DNA of 64,000 bases from Lyophyllum atratum (GCA_014905825.1 JACGCN010000039.1:248001-312000); one strand, 5' to 3'. Counted from the first letter of the stretch, positions 23,716-34,619 are shown. Notes: generated from the letters alone by a model not told the origin. Made by a program: numbers and translations.

Positions 23716-25512
23716 TTATACAAGTTGTGTGCCCTTCCGTTTAGCAATCATTTGCCTCGACACGGTCAGCAAGACAGCACCCGCGATGATTGTCAACTAT
23801 ACAATAGCTAGATTAGTCCAGTCAAGAAGGTAGCAGATCAAACTTGTTACGCACTGCATTGAACAAGACTGCTTTGAACCATGGAAATGTGTGGCCAAGG
23901 AGGGCACCGTCAATTGGCGTCCCGGTTAGAGCTCCCAATGCTGTAGAGGCGAATGAGAGGCCAATCCTCACTCTGGAATGAGACGTGTGAGTTAAAAAAT
24001 AGGCTGCCTCGGTCATATCAGTGACTGACCCGACTTCACTGGGATCACGGCACAAAGTTGCCACCAGAGGACCGCAAAGCGCCAACACTATGCATCCCGC
24101 TACGTCAACAACTTTGGTAAACGAAAAGAGAATACATACATCCACCCGAGAAGAAGCCATATAAGATGGCGAAGACAACCATCGAAGCCACAGATTTGAG
24201 ACCGAGCATGGCGAACATCAGGACAGCGCAACCAAAGGTGGCGGGAATGATAGCGTTGTATGGGCCAACTTTGTCTGCTATGTGATTTGGTACAATTCTT
24301 CCCGGTATGGAGGCCGCGTTCATGATGGCCAACTGTCGAGAACAGATTAGGAAAGAAAGATTGAGTCGTGAAGATGTGATTGTACCATGTAGAAGGCAGT
24401 ATTAGGAGGGACGCCATGAAGGATAGCAAACAACTGCAGATAGAAATCTATGACCAATTGAGTGAGGACCTTCTCATGCTCCAGGGAAAGCAGAGCGTAC
24501 ACGGAAAGAAGATACCCCAGTCGACGAGAAGAACGCTGGTCATCAAGGTCAGGAGAAGACGTCGAACTGTGAACGAAGGCACTCACGCAAGGTTAGCGAG
24601 GATATAAGGAACATCGGTCAAGATACCCTTCATGTCAGGCTTTGGCTTCTGCATTCCTTCCAAGGCAGGGTTTGTGCACATCAATATGTTGCTAAGCGTA
24701 AGGAGGCCTAGAACCATAAACGCCGACGCTCGAACACCCCACTCAAAGCCCACAGAACTTTTGAACAACTGGTTGAGCATGATAGGGATCACGATGCCGC
24801 CAATTCCCGTGCCTATTGACGAACCCAAGCATGAGATCCAAGATATGCCTGCAAGCTGAGAATATTACCTGTCACAACTATTCCCATGGCCAGGCCCCTT
24901 CGTTTACGCCAATGGTGCGCTTGAATCGCGAGTGCTGGAACATACAGTAGGCCGGCGCCGATCCCCATTCCAAGGCCTTGGGCAAGATAAATCTGATAAT
25001 ACTTGTCATGGTGGGCGAGGGAGACCATGAAGAGGCTGAATGAGACGGAACGCGTTAACCAAATCCTAATCCCAAAATAGGTGGTACGAACGAGAAGACG
25101 TATATTACAGAGCCTGCCAGGACTGTGTGGCGGAAGTACCCCATGTCCAGAAGTTTGCCGGCGGGCAGGCCCATAGCCAATATGAAGAAGAGTTGCGTTG
25201 AGCCTATCCAGCTGATCCTCGAGGCTGACGCGACGTTTGCACGAGTATAAACATCTTGATACACCCCGAATGCATTGAGATAGCCAAAGGTCGCTGTGGT
25301 TGCGAAGAATCTGTAGAGCGCGTTCGTTAACTTGTAGCGTTATCCGTAAAGACTTCCATATGGACGTACCCACCAACAAGAGTTGCCCACGCTCTGGGGC
25401 CCCCGTCGAAACGTGGTTCCGGGGGTTTCACAGCCTGAACATCATCTGGTAGGCTCTCTTGTTTCTGATCGGGCGTAGGTGCCTCTACAGAGGGTGGATG
25501 AGATTTCACCAT
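23716..25512 (-). CDS. MFS transporter, monocarboxylate (MCT/SLC16) type
   Basis: A multi-exon gene starting at 25512 (MVKSHPPSVEAPTPDQKQES). A polar N-terminal tail is followed by GGPRAWATLVGG, the entry to helix 1 in fungal MCT-like proteins. Then come SWIGSTQLFFILAMGLPAGK, GMGIGAGLLYVPALAIQAHH with WRKRRGLAMGIV (the conserved motif after helix 5), and GSSIGTGIGGIVIPIMLNQL. A cytosolic loop with KPKPDMKG follows, then IPGRIVPNHIADKVGPYNAI and GFFSGG. The last exon gives LTIIAGAVLLTVSRQMIAKR. Expected to be a plasma membrane proton-coupled carrier of carboxylates or related solutes; the substrate is unknown. Exon borders within 23830-24610 are approximate. Divergent from nothing; the LINE lies ~800 bp upstream. 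Confidence 0.85.
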
Positions 25513-26330
25513 CAGGGAAAGGATGGAAGGAGTGCAGGCAGAGAAACCCCAAGATACAGTTATTGTTTCCCTGAATGGAAGGGCGAGACGCACATGCAAC
25601 CGTCAGCATGCTTCGAGTGGGAGTATCCAGTTCGGCTTCAATGGTGTTCTTCCTTCGGCAACGTAGATGATGTTGATTGCGGGAACCTTCGATTGACGGG
25701 AGGTTGTGCTTCGAACAGGCCAGCTGCTTCCGGCTTTCGGTAATGATCGTCAAATACCCCGGTATCACGATAATTCAACCACCATCATCAAAAGTGAAAA
25801 GTGATACTCCGAACCCACTCTACGTTGCCCTGCTTAGCAGAACGCTTCGAGAGCGCGAGATTATCTCTTGAAACCCTCACTTAAACTGTCTTCCCGTCCG
25901 TAGGGCCCACCTGCGTCGTCTACTTCAAAATCCCTGATTTTTTACGAACTTGGTGTACTGAGTCACGTTCGGTTCTCACCGCACACGTGAACCAGCGTGG
26001 GATTTCCTGCCGTCACCAGTCGCGAGCAAACCTGTATCTCATCTTTTATTCTGCTCTTCATCGCAGGGTGGTTGGAGATCGTCTACGCGCTTCCTCCATC
26101 GGTGGGGAGGCTCTTTTCTGGTGCCCTGTCCTCTACCCTACCCATCCTAACTCACTGCCCTGTCTCACCTCCAACAAGGAGCCCTGTCTTACCTCAAACA
26201 AGGACGGCTCAACAGCTTGCCTGAATCTCTTCCACTGATCCTTCCATTCCACGGGTCCTTCATTCCTCTCGCTCTGCCTTAACCAGAGCTAACCATTCAA
26301 TCGAAAGCCATATCAAGGTCGAGTGAGTCG
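25513..26330. other. Promoter of MFS gene and probable LINE 5' UTR
   Basis: The left part is upstream DNA of the MFS gene. From somewhere near 25.9-26.0 kb the base composition becomes like the LINE, so the element's 5' UTR probably starts there. I could not find the exact junction or a target-site duplication. Confidence 0.35.
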
Positions 26331-27785
26331 GTGATCCCCCACTTCCTTCACCATCTGACCTCACCTATGGCTATTATCATTGAACAGCTCCAACCTGCTC
26401 CTACCCCCACTCGTAGCGCGGCTACCCTCAACGGGCCTGTTGTCGCCATCCTTGCCGACGCTCCGTCTGTTGACGCTGCTGCCGTCAATCACGCTGTAAC
26501 AGGTATTGATACACAACCTCCTACTGCCAACTCCTCATTACTCAACTTCACGCTCGCCTCAGACAGCGCTACCCCTGCATCGGCGATCGCCCCCTCAGGT
26601 GCCCTCCCCAACGGGATCGACCATCCTCTCCCTGCATCGCCCTTGCTTCCCACTCCCTCTTCGGCCCGTCGCCTGACTCGCCAAACTACCCTTTCGTTCG
26701 ATGCTGCGCGCCAGCGTTCGTCCACCGATGAGTTGGTGGATTCTCTCGCTGACAAATCGGGACCTCCGCCCCCTCTCACTCCTCCCTCCCCTCGTAAGGG
26801 TAAAGGCAAGGAGCAGCCGGCTGCTGGCCCCTCAAACACTCTAACATCTCCCACCAAGCCTGAGACTGCCACGGCCGCCGTGAAACGGCTTGACTCGAAC
26901 ATGTCCGCCATCGCGGCGCGTGTTGAAGGGAACCACACGGACACTCAAGACCAATTGGCCTCCCTCCGGGCTTACATCGTCGCCATGGCCAACGACGTCA
27001 GTAGCATCACCAATCCCTCTCTCACCGAGTCAACTGCCCAGCACGGCCTCATCACTGAGCTCGTTGCCGCCAACAACCGCGCCGTTCCCGTCCTTGATGA
27101 GCTTCGCTCGCAGGTTCCCCTCATCTTCGATGCACTCAGAGCCTCAGACATGCGAACCCTTGCTCTCGAGAGCGCCATCCAAGACCTCACCGCGACTGGG
27201 AAATCCACTTCTTCCCATGTTATTTGTTCCTCATCCACGGGCACCCTGACCAACGGGTCGTGCGATATCTTAGTGCCTGCCGCCAAGCGCACCAGGACGG
27301 ACAACGCGAACGCATCCACGTTGGTTCTACAGCCTGGGATCCAACAGGGTGACCCCCTCGGCCCCTTCGCCGCATACTCTCCCACTGCCGCCCAGGCCCC
27401 CTCGGCTGCTGCTGCGGTCCAAGTGCCTGCTCCGTCCCACGCCCCTGCACCTGCCGCTCCCCCGTCAATTCCGCAGGCACCTCTCCCCGTCCCCGTTCCC
27501 CAAGCCCCGAATCCCCATGGTTCTGGCAGTGTTTCTAACATCGAGGTCCTTATCGGTGCCATCTCATGGGGAAAGGACATCACTGGCCAGTTCAAGGCCC
27601 TCCTCTCTCTCATGCCCCATGGCCACAACATCACACGCAACGTCCGCGCACGTCGTATCCCCGGGCGATATAACTTTATCGCTGTCACGTTCCCCAACGC
27701 TCTCGATGCTGCGGCTTTCGTACAGGCTTGGGGAGTTGCACCCGCCCCCGGCTACCAGGGAGTCACCGCCGTGTCGGGAAACTAG
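26331..27785 (+). CDS. LINE ORF1 protein
   Basis: An open frame of 484 aa; an in-frame ATG at 26367 (MAIIIEQLQPAPTPTRSAAT) is the likelier start. The N-terminal two thirds are Ala/Pro/Ser-rich and disordered. A possible helical stretch runs from about residue 180 to 300 (RLDSNMSAIAARVEGNHTDT). The last ~85 residues (IEVLIGAISWGKDITGQF, then RIPGRYNFIAVTFPN) form a compact domain reminiscent of the RRM-like ORF1 fold. No CCHC knuckle is visible, unlike ORF1 of Tad-type elements. Presumed RNA-binding chaperone of the element. Confidence 0.7.
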   Translation: MIPHFLHHLTSPMAIIIEQLQPAPTPTRSAATLNGPVVAILADAPSVDAAAVNHAVTGIDTQPPTANSSLLNFTLASDSATPASAIAPSGALPNGIDHPLPASPLLPTPSSARRLTRQTTLSFDAARQRSSTDELVDSLADKSGPPPPLTPPSPRKGKGKEQPAAGPSNTLTSPTKPETATAAVKRLDSNMSAIAARVEGNHTDTQDQLASLRAYIVAMANDVSSITNPSLTESTAQHGLITELVAANNRAVPVLDELRSQVPLIFDALRASDMRTLALESAIQDLTATGKSTSSHVICSSSTGTLTNGSCDILVPAAKRTRTDNANASTLVLQPGIQQGDPLGPFAAYSPTAAQAPSAAAAVQVPAPSHAPAPAAPPSIPQAPLPVPVPQAPNPHGSGSVSNIEVLIGAISWGKDITGQFKALLSLMPHGHNITRNVRARRIPGRYNFIAVTFPNALDAAAFVQAWGVAPAPGYQGVTAVSGN

Positions 27786-30700
27786 CTGGGGCAGAGCAGA
27801 TCGTAGCTTATGATGGACACTTGCCTACTGCGCATCATACTCTACCACATACGTACAACCAATCTGATGTAATCGAGCACTCCTTCGTTCTTAATATAAT
27901 GAGTCTCAATATCAATGGCGACTTCGCATTAAATCTACTCTGCCCTACCCTTCGAAGGCAAATACATAACTCTGCTATCGTTCTCTTTCAAGAAACTCAT
28001 CTCGGGCCCAATGACCACGAGTCACTGGATATCCCATCTGGATATCAAATCATTTCACACACCAGAACATACAACACTGTCTTCCCTCACTTTCATGGAG
28101 GTGTCCTCGCACTCGTCGCCGACGATCTCATGGTCACCCGGAGGCTAGATTTTTCTAGTCCTGATATCCTTGTCCTCGAATTTGAACATTTCTTCTTGAT
28201 CAATGCCTATATCCTCCCTGAATACCATAAGTGGAACTCATTCTCCGATACCGATCCCTTTCAGAAACTTGAAGACACTCTCATGCTTCTGGCTGCTGCA
28301 GGGAAAGGTTTAATACTCATGGGTGACCTAAATGCGCGGACTGGCAACCTCGCTCCCTTACACACAACTCAAAATCCGTCCCCGAGAATATCTGAAGACA
28401 CTGTTATATCCACACGCGGTCGTGCACTTGTTGAACTGTGCCGCCAACTCATGCTACTCATCCTTAATGGCGACTCCAGATTTCCCGGACAACACTCCGG
28501 CCTCACCTCCTTTCATGCAAGAGGGTCAGCCACGGTTGACTATGTAATCGCAAACCTCGAAGCCTCTGCCCTTGTTCACACGTTGGCCACATCCCCTCTC
28601 TTTGATGAAGACGGCGACATGATTTCTGATCATGCCGCGCTCATCCTCTCTCTCAACCTCCCCGTGCCCTCTCGTGCTTCAACCAAACGTAAGCGACCCA
28701 AACTCGGGTTTCCTCCTCAACCTCTCCCAACCAATACCAAACTTGATCGTCTCCTCATTGAAACTCTCAACTCCAAGAAAACCGGTGATGCCAGATTGGA
28801 GCACCTATATGGGTCAACATATCACACTTCACAACCAATCTCTGTCTACATAGATGGTTCTTGCCACGGCAATGGTACCGATGTAGCGCGCGCGGGTGCA
28901 GGAATATATTTCGGTCCGAATAATTCACGCAACATGGCCTTGCGTGTTCCAGGTGCGCAGACCAACAACCGCGGTGAAGCATATGCGCTCCTCAAAGCCT
29001 TACAAATAATTCACACCGATGTCTCTATGTCTATCTATTCCGACTCGTTATATGTCATTCAGACAATCACTGTCTCCGCTCCTCAACATGCTGCCCAAGG
29101 GTGGAGGCTTCCTAATGGTGACATATTTAGAGATATTGTTCGCCTCATTCAAATTCGTGCTGCTCCAATCTGTCTTATTCAAGTCAAGGGTCATAGCGGT
29201 AACGAACACCATGACCAGGCTGACCATCTTGCGAATGTCGGTGCAGATTGCCCAGAGGTCCCCGCCTACCAGCCGCCAATAATCCCTCGGCTAATCCCAA
29301 CCAACCGCCCCCCGTTGCCTAATGTGCTCAAGGTGTCCGCTAAATTGTTGCCCGTTCCCGTCACAGAGAGGCATCCCGTTCTTAGGGACGATGTCCTCTC
29401 TTCATTGAACACTCATCGAGATGTTCATCGTAAGCGTCGCCGAATCATCAAACAACAAACTGAATGGCGCAAAAAACTTGTAGGCGTCGACGATCTCCGT
29501 CTCTTCTGGGACTTCACGAAGGAATTATTGAGTCCAAACCAGATGCCTTCAAGCTTCTCTGCCGAGGAACTCAGGGAAACCTTCGAAATCCGCATGAACC
29601 CTCTAACTCCGCCTCCCCCCTCCTTTGACCTCCAAATGCAAACACTGAATAACGCGCTTGCCACAAGCATGCCCGCATCTACTACAGACAACACCGCCGG
29701 CTCCTTCTTCAGCCGTCCGTTTACAGAGTGTGACCTTGAATCAGCTAAATCCCACCTCTACAAACATTCACACAAATCAGCGAAGGGCCTGGACAAAATC
29801 GGCTATGCCGACCTCCAAGAGATTGACAACGAGGTTCTATGCAACCTTCTTAATAAATGCCTCTTTGACAATGACGCCCCATCCATATGGCTCCAAACAA
29901 TTCTCATTGGCATTATCAAGAAGGGAAAACCTCGATCAGACCCTGAAAGCTATCGAACTATAGGTTTGGAGAGCTGCGTGCTGAAATTAATGACACTACT
30001 GATTCATAAACGGTTCACTGCGTGGTGTGATGAGCAAGGTCTGCTTCCCCCATCTCAAAACGGCTTCAGGGAAGGTCATCGCACGAACGACAACGCATTT
30101 ATTCTCCGATGTGCAATTGACCGTGCCAGACATAATAGCAAACCCTTATATGCCGTGTTTGTAGACCTCTCCAACGCGTTTCCATCTACCGACCATTCCA
30201 CTCTCTGGCTGAAGCTTCGCACTATGGGTGCTGGTGGCCGTATCTTTGACTGGCTCCGAATGCTTTACAGTAGAATGACATATGCAGTTCGCCATAACTC
30301 GGAGCTGTCCTCCTCATTCCGATCGACGATTGGAATTCTTATTGGAGACACCTGCTCCCCGATTCTGTGGAATCTGTACCTCGCCGACTTCATCCTCCAC
30401 CCTGACAAAGATGACATTGAACTGGCTGGCGAGATCATCACTCAACTGAATCAAGCAGACGACATCATTCTCCTTGCCAGCACTCCTGATGGCGCACAAA
30501 GGAAATTAGATGCCCTCCAGTTATGGTGCCGTAGGAATTTCATGATACTTAACATCATTAAGTCCCTTATCATGATATTCGGTCTCCTCCCCACCATCCT
30601 CCCCCGCTTCTGGTTTGGAGATAAGGAGCTCAAGGTCTCCACCCAGGAAACATATGTTGGCATCACTCTTCGCTCAACTGCGCGAAATATTTTTATTGAA

Positions 30701-31774
30701 CACTACAACAAAAAAGCAAGCAAAGCACAGCTGGTTGGAAGAATGATCTTTGCCCTCGAATCCAAGGTTGGTACTATTCCACCTTGGGAAGCTCGAAGAC
30801 TGTACACTGCGCTTCTCGATCCCCATCTCATTCATGGCTGTGAAGTCTGTTTGGACATTGATGAGGTCCTCAGAAAGAAATTAGAAGCAATCCAACACAG
30901 TTTTCTGCGACGGGCCCTTGGACTTAATTCTCAATCCAGCATGCTCGCCCCTCTCTTCACAGAGACAGCTATCTTACCACTCAGATTTCGTCGACTCATT
31001 CTCGCCCTCAAGTATCTGAGATATCTCGTGACTCTGCCCCCGGATAGATATGCACATCGTGCTTTCCGAGACTCACTATCTCTCGCTGAGGCTGGAAATG
31101 CTTCATGGGTAATGGACCTCTTATATGTCCTATCAAACCTACCCTTCCGCATTGATCTCCCTGATCTCGCAACCATCTCTACAAAGAAGATTGAAGCACT
31201 CATCAAGGAGGTACAATCCGGGGCTGAAAAGCATCTCCAAAATGCAATTGATTCGTCGCCAAAACTGTATCTGCTTCGAAATCGGGTTGAGCCTGATGGA
31301 GACAAGCGGCCAAGACTCCAGACTCTGTATTTCCGACACTATCTCAGTGTTCCCCATAAAGAGCACCGAGTAGCCCTCACCAGAGTTTTATTGTCTGACC
31401 ATGTTTTTTCCTTGGAAAGGCTAAGATGGCTCGACTCTCGACGGCCGCGAATTGACCCCAGCCAAAGATTGTGTCGATTCTGTAAAAAGGAGACCGAGTC
31501 TCCCGAACACGCCCTTCTCGTATGCTCTGATCATCAGCCTCTCGTTGATCTCAGAGCAACCTTCATGGAGAAGATCGCTCGGGACCTTCCCACATTCAGT
31601 GTGGGTCTTCCTCAGAATGCTGCTACAGATCTGAGGACTCTCCTTGCTAGCAGAAAAACAGTTAATCTCCTGGCCAAATTCGTGTTCGAGGTCACATCAA
31701 TGTATTCCATGAATGAACCTTATGTCCCTTCTCTCCCCTTACACTGGCTGATACACGGTAGTGGTAACAACTGA
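27728..31774 (+). CDS. LINE ORF2: endonuclease, RNase H, reverse transcriptase
   Basis: A 1348-aa frame overlapping the end of ORF1 by 58 nt in the -1 frame. The domains in order: an exonuclease/endonuclease/phosphatase-type endonuclease at about residues 50-310 (FQETHLGP, MGDLNARTGN, SDHAALILSL), then RNase H at about 370-505. RNase H shows VYIDGSCHGNG, TNNRGEAYALLKAL, IYSDSLYVI and HHDQADHLANVGA, so all four acidic residues are present. The reverse transcriptase covers about 690-990 (SAKGLDKIGYADL, FVDLSNAFPSTDHS, GDTCSPILWNLYLADF and LNQADDIILLAS). A zinc knuckle, CRFCKKETESPEHALLVC, lies near residue 1249. The catalytic box reads QADD instead of the usual YADD. RNase H precedes RT, the reverse of I- and Tad-clade LINEs. 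The start may be 27728 or the in-frame ATG at 27899. Confidence 0.9.
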   Translation: MGSCTRPRLPGSHRRVGKLAGAEQIVAYDGHLPTAHHTLPHTYNQSDVIEHSFVLNIMSLNINGDFALNLLCPTLRRQIHNSAIVLFQETHLGPNDHESLDIPSGYQIISHTRTYNTVFPHFHGGVLALVADDLMVTRRLDFSSPDILVLEFEHFFLINAYILPEYHKWNSFSDTDPFQKLEDTLMLLAAAGKGLILMGDLNARTGNLAPLHTTQNPSPRISEDTVISTRGRALVELCRQLMLLILNGDSRFPGQHSGLTSFHARGSATVDYVIANLEASALVHTLATSPLFDEDGDMISDHAALILSLNLPVPSRASTKRKRPKLGFPPQPLPTNTKLDRLLIETLNSKKTGDARLEHLYGSTYHTSQPISVYIDGSCHGNGTDVARAGAGIYFGPNNSRNMALRVPGAQTNNRGEAYALLKALQIIHTDVSMSIYSDSLYVIQTITVSAPQHAAQGWRLPNGDIFRDIVRLIQIRAAPICLIQVKGHSGNEHHDQADHLANVGADCPEVPAYQPPIIPRLIPTNRPPLPNVLKVSAKLLPVPVTERHPVLRDDVLSSLNTHRDVHRKRRRIIKQQTEWRKKLVGVDDLRLFWDFTKELLSPNQMPSSFSAEELRETFEIRMNPLTPPPPSFDLQMQTLNNALATSMPASTTDNTAGSFFSRPFTECDLESAKSHLYKHSHKSAKGLDKIGYADLQEIDNEVLCNLLNKCLFDNDAPSIWLQTILIGIIKKGKPRSDPESYRTIGLESCVLKLMTLLIHKRFTAWCDEQGLLPPSQNGFREGHRTNDNAFILRCAIDRARHNSKPLYAVFVDLSNAFPSTDHSTLWLKLRTMGAGGRIFDWLRMLYSRMTYAVRHNSELSSSFRSTIGILIGDTCSPILWNLYLADFILHPDKDDIELAGEIITQLNQADDIILLASTPDGAQRKLDALQLWCRRNFMILNIIKSLIMIFGLLPTILPRFWFGDKELKVSTQETYVGITLRSTARNIFIEHYNKKASKAQLVGRMIFALESKVGTIPPWEARRLYTALLDPHLIHGCEVCLDIDEVLRKKLEAIQHSFLRRALGLNSQSSMLAPLFTETAILPLRFRRLILALKYLRYLVTLPPDRYAHRAFRDSLSLAEAGNASWVMDLLYVLSNLPFRIDLPDLATISTKKIEALIKEVQSGAEKHLQNAIDSSPKLYLLRNRVEPDGDKRPRLQTLYFRHYLSVPHKEHRVALTRVLLSDHVFSLERLRWLDSRRPRIDPSQRLCRFCKKETESPEHALLVCSDHQPLVDLRATFMEKIARDLPTFSVGLPQNAATDLRTLLASRKTVNLLAKFVFEVTSMYSMNEPYVPSLPLHWLIHGSGNN

Positions 31775-31863
31775 CTCTGCCTCTTGTCCTACTTGACTCC
31801 TTAGTCAGACGTTCTGGGACTTCGAATAGCTCGGCGAACGGAGTTGATAGGATCCGGGACGAT

Positions 31864-31887
31864 GACGTACCCGCTTGCTTGTACGTC
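31864..31887 (+). other. LINE 3' UTR hairpin
   Basis: A perfect 7-bp inverted repeat, GACGTAC and GTACGTC, separated by 10 nt, lies about 60 nt before the 3' tail. Such hairpins can serve as the template recognition site for the element's own reverse transcriptase; that role is inference. Confidence 0.5.
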
Positions 31888-31940
31888 GGGATACTTCCGG
31901 GAACGCCCTTGTTCAGGAATTGGACCGCTGGGTGTAATAT

Positions 31941-31955
31941 AACATAACATAACAT
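31941..31955 (+). repeat. LINE 3' tail, (AACAT)3
   Basis: Three tandem AACAT units preceded by a partial unit mark the 3' end of the LINE. Short tandem tails instead of poly(A) are known in several LINE groups. Confidence 0.6.
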
Positions 31956-31956
31956 A

Positions 31957-33148
31957 CCCGAAACGTCGAGCTGGATTGCTCTCCTACAAAACTTGCAGGC
32001 GGAGATGTGGGGTCACATTTATTTTCTACATCTTTCAATTTGAGTGGCTCACGGCCACCGCATGGACGGATATCGCTGCCCGATCTGTTAGATGACAATG
32101 TTTTGCCATCAGCACTTCGCTGACTGAAATTCAGAGAATATTGATTTCATCAACCAAGGATAAAGACGAAGCTGATCATGAGTTGGAAAAGCTCCACGCC
32201 TTGATAGATTTCGATCGATGTCCTTTGAACCAATATTAGCATACTCGAGTACAGTGGACAGAAGATGTTCGGCCGTGCTCACCAAACTGAGGAGGTTGAA
32301 GGGAGGCTGCATATGGTTGGAGCATCAATGCTCGAAGCCGCCGAACGCAGGTCCAGATAATAAGATCCGTACGGACGCCCTCATCATAACACTCGTGCAC
32401 CGCATCCATTGAGTCCAGCAGTAAAATGATATAGAATGATTAGGGACCATAGTAGGGAAGATGGCTTGATGGTAGTGCAGACCAGTCTCGAGTCGATCGA
32501 GTGCACTCATAATTGGCACCGTCACGGTCAAGCGAGTGGCGAAGCGAGGGTATATTTTTTGAGTCCTATGACATCTTCTTGCTTCCTAGAGCCTATGAGA
32601 GCGGATTGTATAACGAAAACTAGAAAAACATGAGACCCTCATATCAAGTGATTCAAGAAACTACTCAACTGTATAGTTAGTGCCTACTAGTAACGCCTTC
32701 CTTGTGCGACTCAATCATGTCGGATCATGATCCCTCGTCCGGACTATCTATCCTTCTGCTACTAGTTAGAAATGTGTCGCACGTACAGACCGATCACTTC
32801 TGATTGCGAAGCGTTGAAAGCGAAGAGACAGAGTGATACAACAGCAGTTGGAGATCGTAGAGAATGATGTGCTGGAATTAGATTTGTCCGAGTTTGTCGT
32901 CGCTACCTTACCCTTAGAGTCAGGGTGAATCTTACGAAAACATCTTGCTGGAGGTCCTTCCTGTTTCATCGTTATTCACAGCGAGTTTAAGCTATCTACA
33001 AGTAGCAATTTCAGCAAATTCTTTAGGCAGATACTCTATGTATGTGCAGCACCAATGGATATAGGTACCGTCATCTCCGTAAGGACCATTTGTATGATTG
33101 AACGTTGTTCAAATTATAGAATCACCTTCATATCATAACAACTACGAT
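31957..33148. other. Intergenic
   Basis: Short frames on the minus strand (32109-32312, 32325-32531, 32766-32969) have a weak coding look, but I could not join or recognise them. No RNA gene or repeat seen. Confidence 0.35.
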
Positions 33149-34619
33149 CTATACCCTGCGTCGACTCGACCATAACCTTGCGAAGAGTGCTTTCCACCAC
33201 GCCCTAAATAGATCCCGAAGGCGCCATGTCTGCGAGAGAGTTCCGGCCCCAGAACCCATACCAGGAGACGATGCGGTGTTCGACGATGTACTCATTTCCG
33301 CCTTGGAGCCTGTGGCTTGCGCTCTCTCAGCAAGTTGGTGAAAAATGTCTTCCGCCGCGTCTTCGAAGAGCTTCTCCATTTCGACGTCGTGGATATAGTA
33401 CGGTCGTCGTACGGCATAGGGCGCGAGACCGTTGTATTTTCGGACAAGGGCATTGAGCTTCTCTAGGGCAAACAGGTGGTAGGAACGCTCGCGCTGCTCC
33501 CATTCCTGGTCGCGGAAGGCCCTGATATAGGGGAGTGTGAAGGTGTGGTAAAGGGCGGGAGGCGTCGACAATGTTAGCATGCGAACAGCGCGACGAACCC
33601 ATGCTTCACGAAGCATTTCGCGGAACGTCGCGACGGCACTATCAAGCTCTACGATGGGATATAAGATTGGTTATTACTCAATTGAATTACAGACGTACCG
33701 CCTTGAACTTCTACCCAAGGAGGCGCCGCTCCATTTCGCTGAACAATGCGATTCATTAAGAACTCCTCCCGTGCAATGAAAGGGTTTGACTCTTCCATAA
33801 CCGACACCAAAGGTTTCCCTCTTCCCTTCACATTCTGAAACAAGCCAGCCTTGCGTGCTTTCTGGAATAGTCGTTGTGAGAATGTTGATAAACAGGCAGA
33901 CAAATGCTCACCTCAATCTTATCCTCGACAAGACCAGTCCACCCTTTTAGGCTACCGGGGTTTATCTGACCCCTGGTCCCTCCAGAACCTCGGATGCCCA
34001 GACGATAATCCAATGTCGATTCCCTTGCAGTTGCAAGGCGCCCAGCACGTTCGGTCCTTTTCATTTCCTGTTTCTCTTTTCTTCGTGCGCGGTCATCGAC
34101 CGGGACAGGCTTCACCGACGGTTGTGGTGGGAGAAGTGACGCATGCTTAATCGACGATACGACATGCGTTGGAACCTTAAATTCCGTATGCCATGGCTGG
34201 TGGTTTTCCTTCGATGGAAGGAGTGGCTCGGTTGCCCAAGAACCCGTCGACGGCGTTGTTGGAGTCACGACAACCTGACTGTCTGGGCGCACCCGCGGTG
34301 GTGTAAGTTTCAGCTTCTGGTCTGCTGACTGGATGGCGCCGGTGCGTAAGGGCTTGTACTTGTCGACAAGCATACGAAGAACTGCATCTTGGATCCTTTC
34401 CTCCCCATCCCAGTTCTCATGCTCGTTCTCCAGACGCATCAAATAAGATGATTTCTGTGGTTTTGCCTCCGTTTCTTCATGAGCAGCGTCAGCGAAGAGT
34501 TTGTCGGACGCAGAACCATGGGCGCTTCGAGCTTGAGTATTCCATCGTATCTGTTTAAGTGTAGAGCGGCGAAAGGGTAGAATTATTTGCAAGATTTTGA
34601 ATCGTTGTCGTAATTCCAT
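33149..34619 (-). CDS. DNAJC28-like protein (DUF1992)
   Basis: Three exons (34619-33912, 33861-33699, 33648-33149) join to 456 aa. The diagnostic stretch is SLKGWTGLVEDKIE joined to KARKAGLFQNVKGRGKPLV, then SNPFIAREEFLMNRI and NGAAPPWVEVQGE across the next splice. This is the conserved domain of DNAJC28-like proteins (DUF1992). No J domain with an HPD motif is visible, as in most fungal members. The start at 34619 gives MELRQRFKILQIILPFRRST, a basic amphipathic leader suited to mitochondrial import. An in-frame ATG at 34724 would add 35 residues. In animals the family is linked to Golgi/COG; a mitochondrial location here is inference. Confidence 0.85.

Larger units (their letters stand above)
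25990..31956 (+). mobile_element. Non-LTR retrotransposon (LINE), EN-RNaseH-RT type
   Basis: Two overlapping open frames, both uninterrupted, followed by a 3' UTR with a hairpin and an (AACAT)3 tail at 31941-31955. No LTRs. The 5' end is an estimate and no target-site duplication was found. All catalytic motifs of the endonuclease, RNase H and reverse transcriptase can be read, so the copy may be young and active. Confidence 0.85.

Noticed and set aside
25870..26000. Target-site duplication of the LINE
   Set aside because: I looked for a match to the sequence after the AACAT tail (CCCGAAACGTCGAG) in the 5' flank and found none that was convincing.
26972..27697. A 241-aa minus-strand open frame
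   Set aside because: Shadow of LINE ORF1; Gly/Ala/Arg-rich mirror of the Ala/Pro-rich ORF1.
32109..32969. Minus-strand frames as a possible gene upstream of the DNAJC28-like gene
   Set aside because: No joins with consistent phase and no recognisable motif; left as intergenic.
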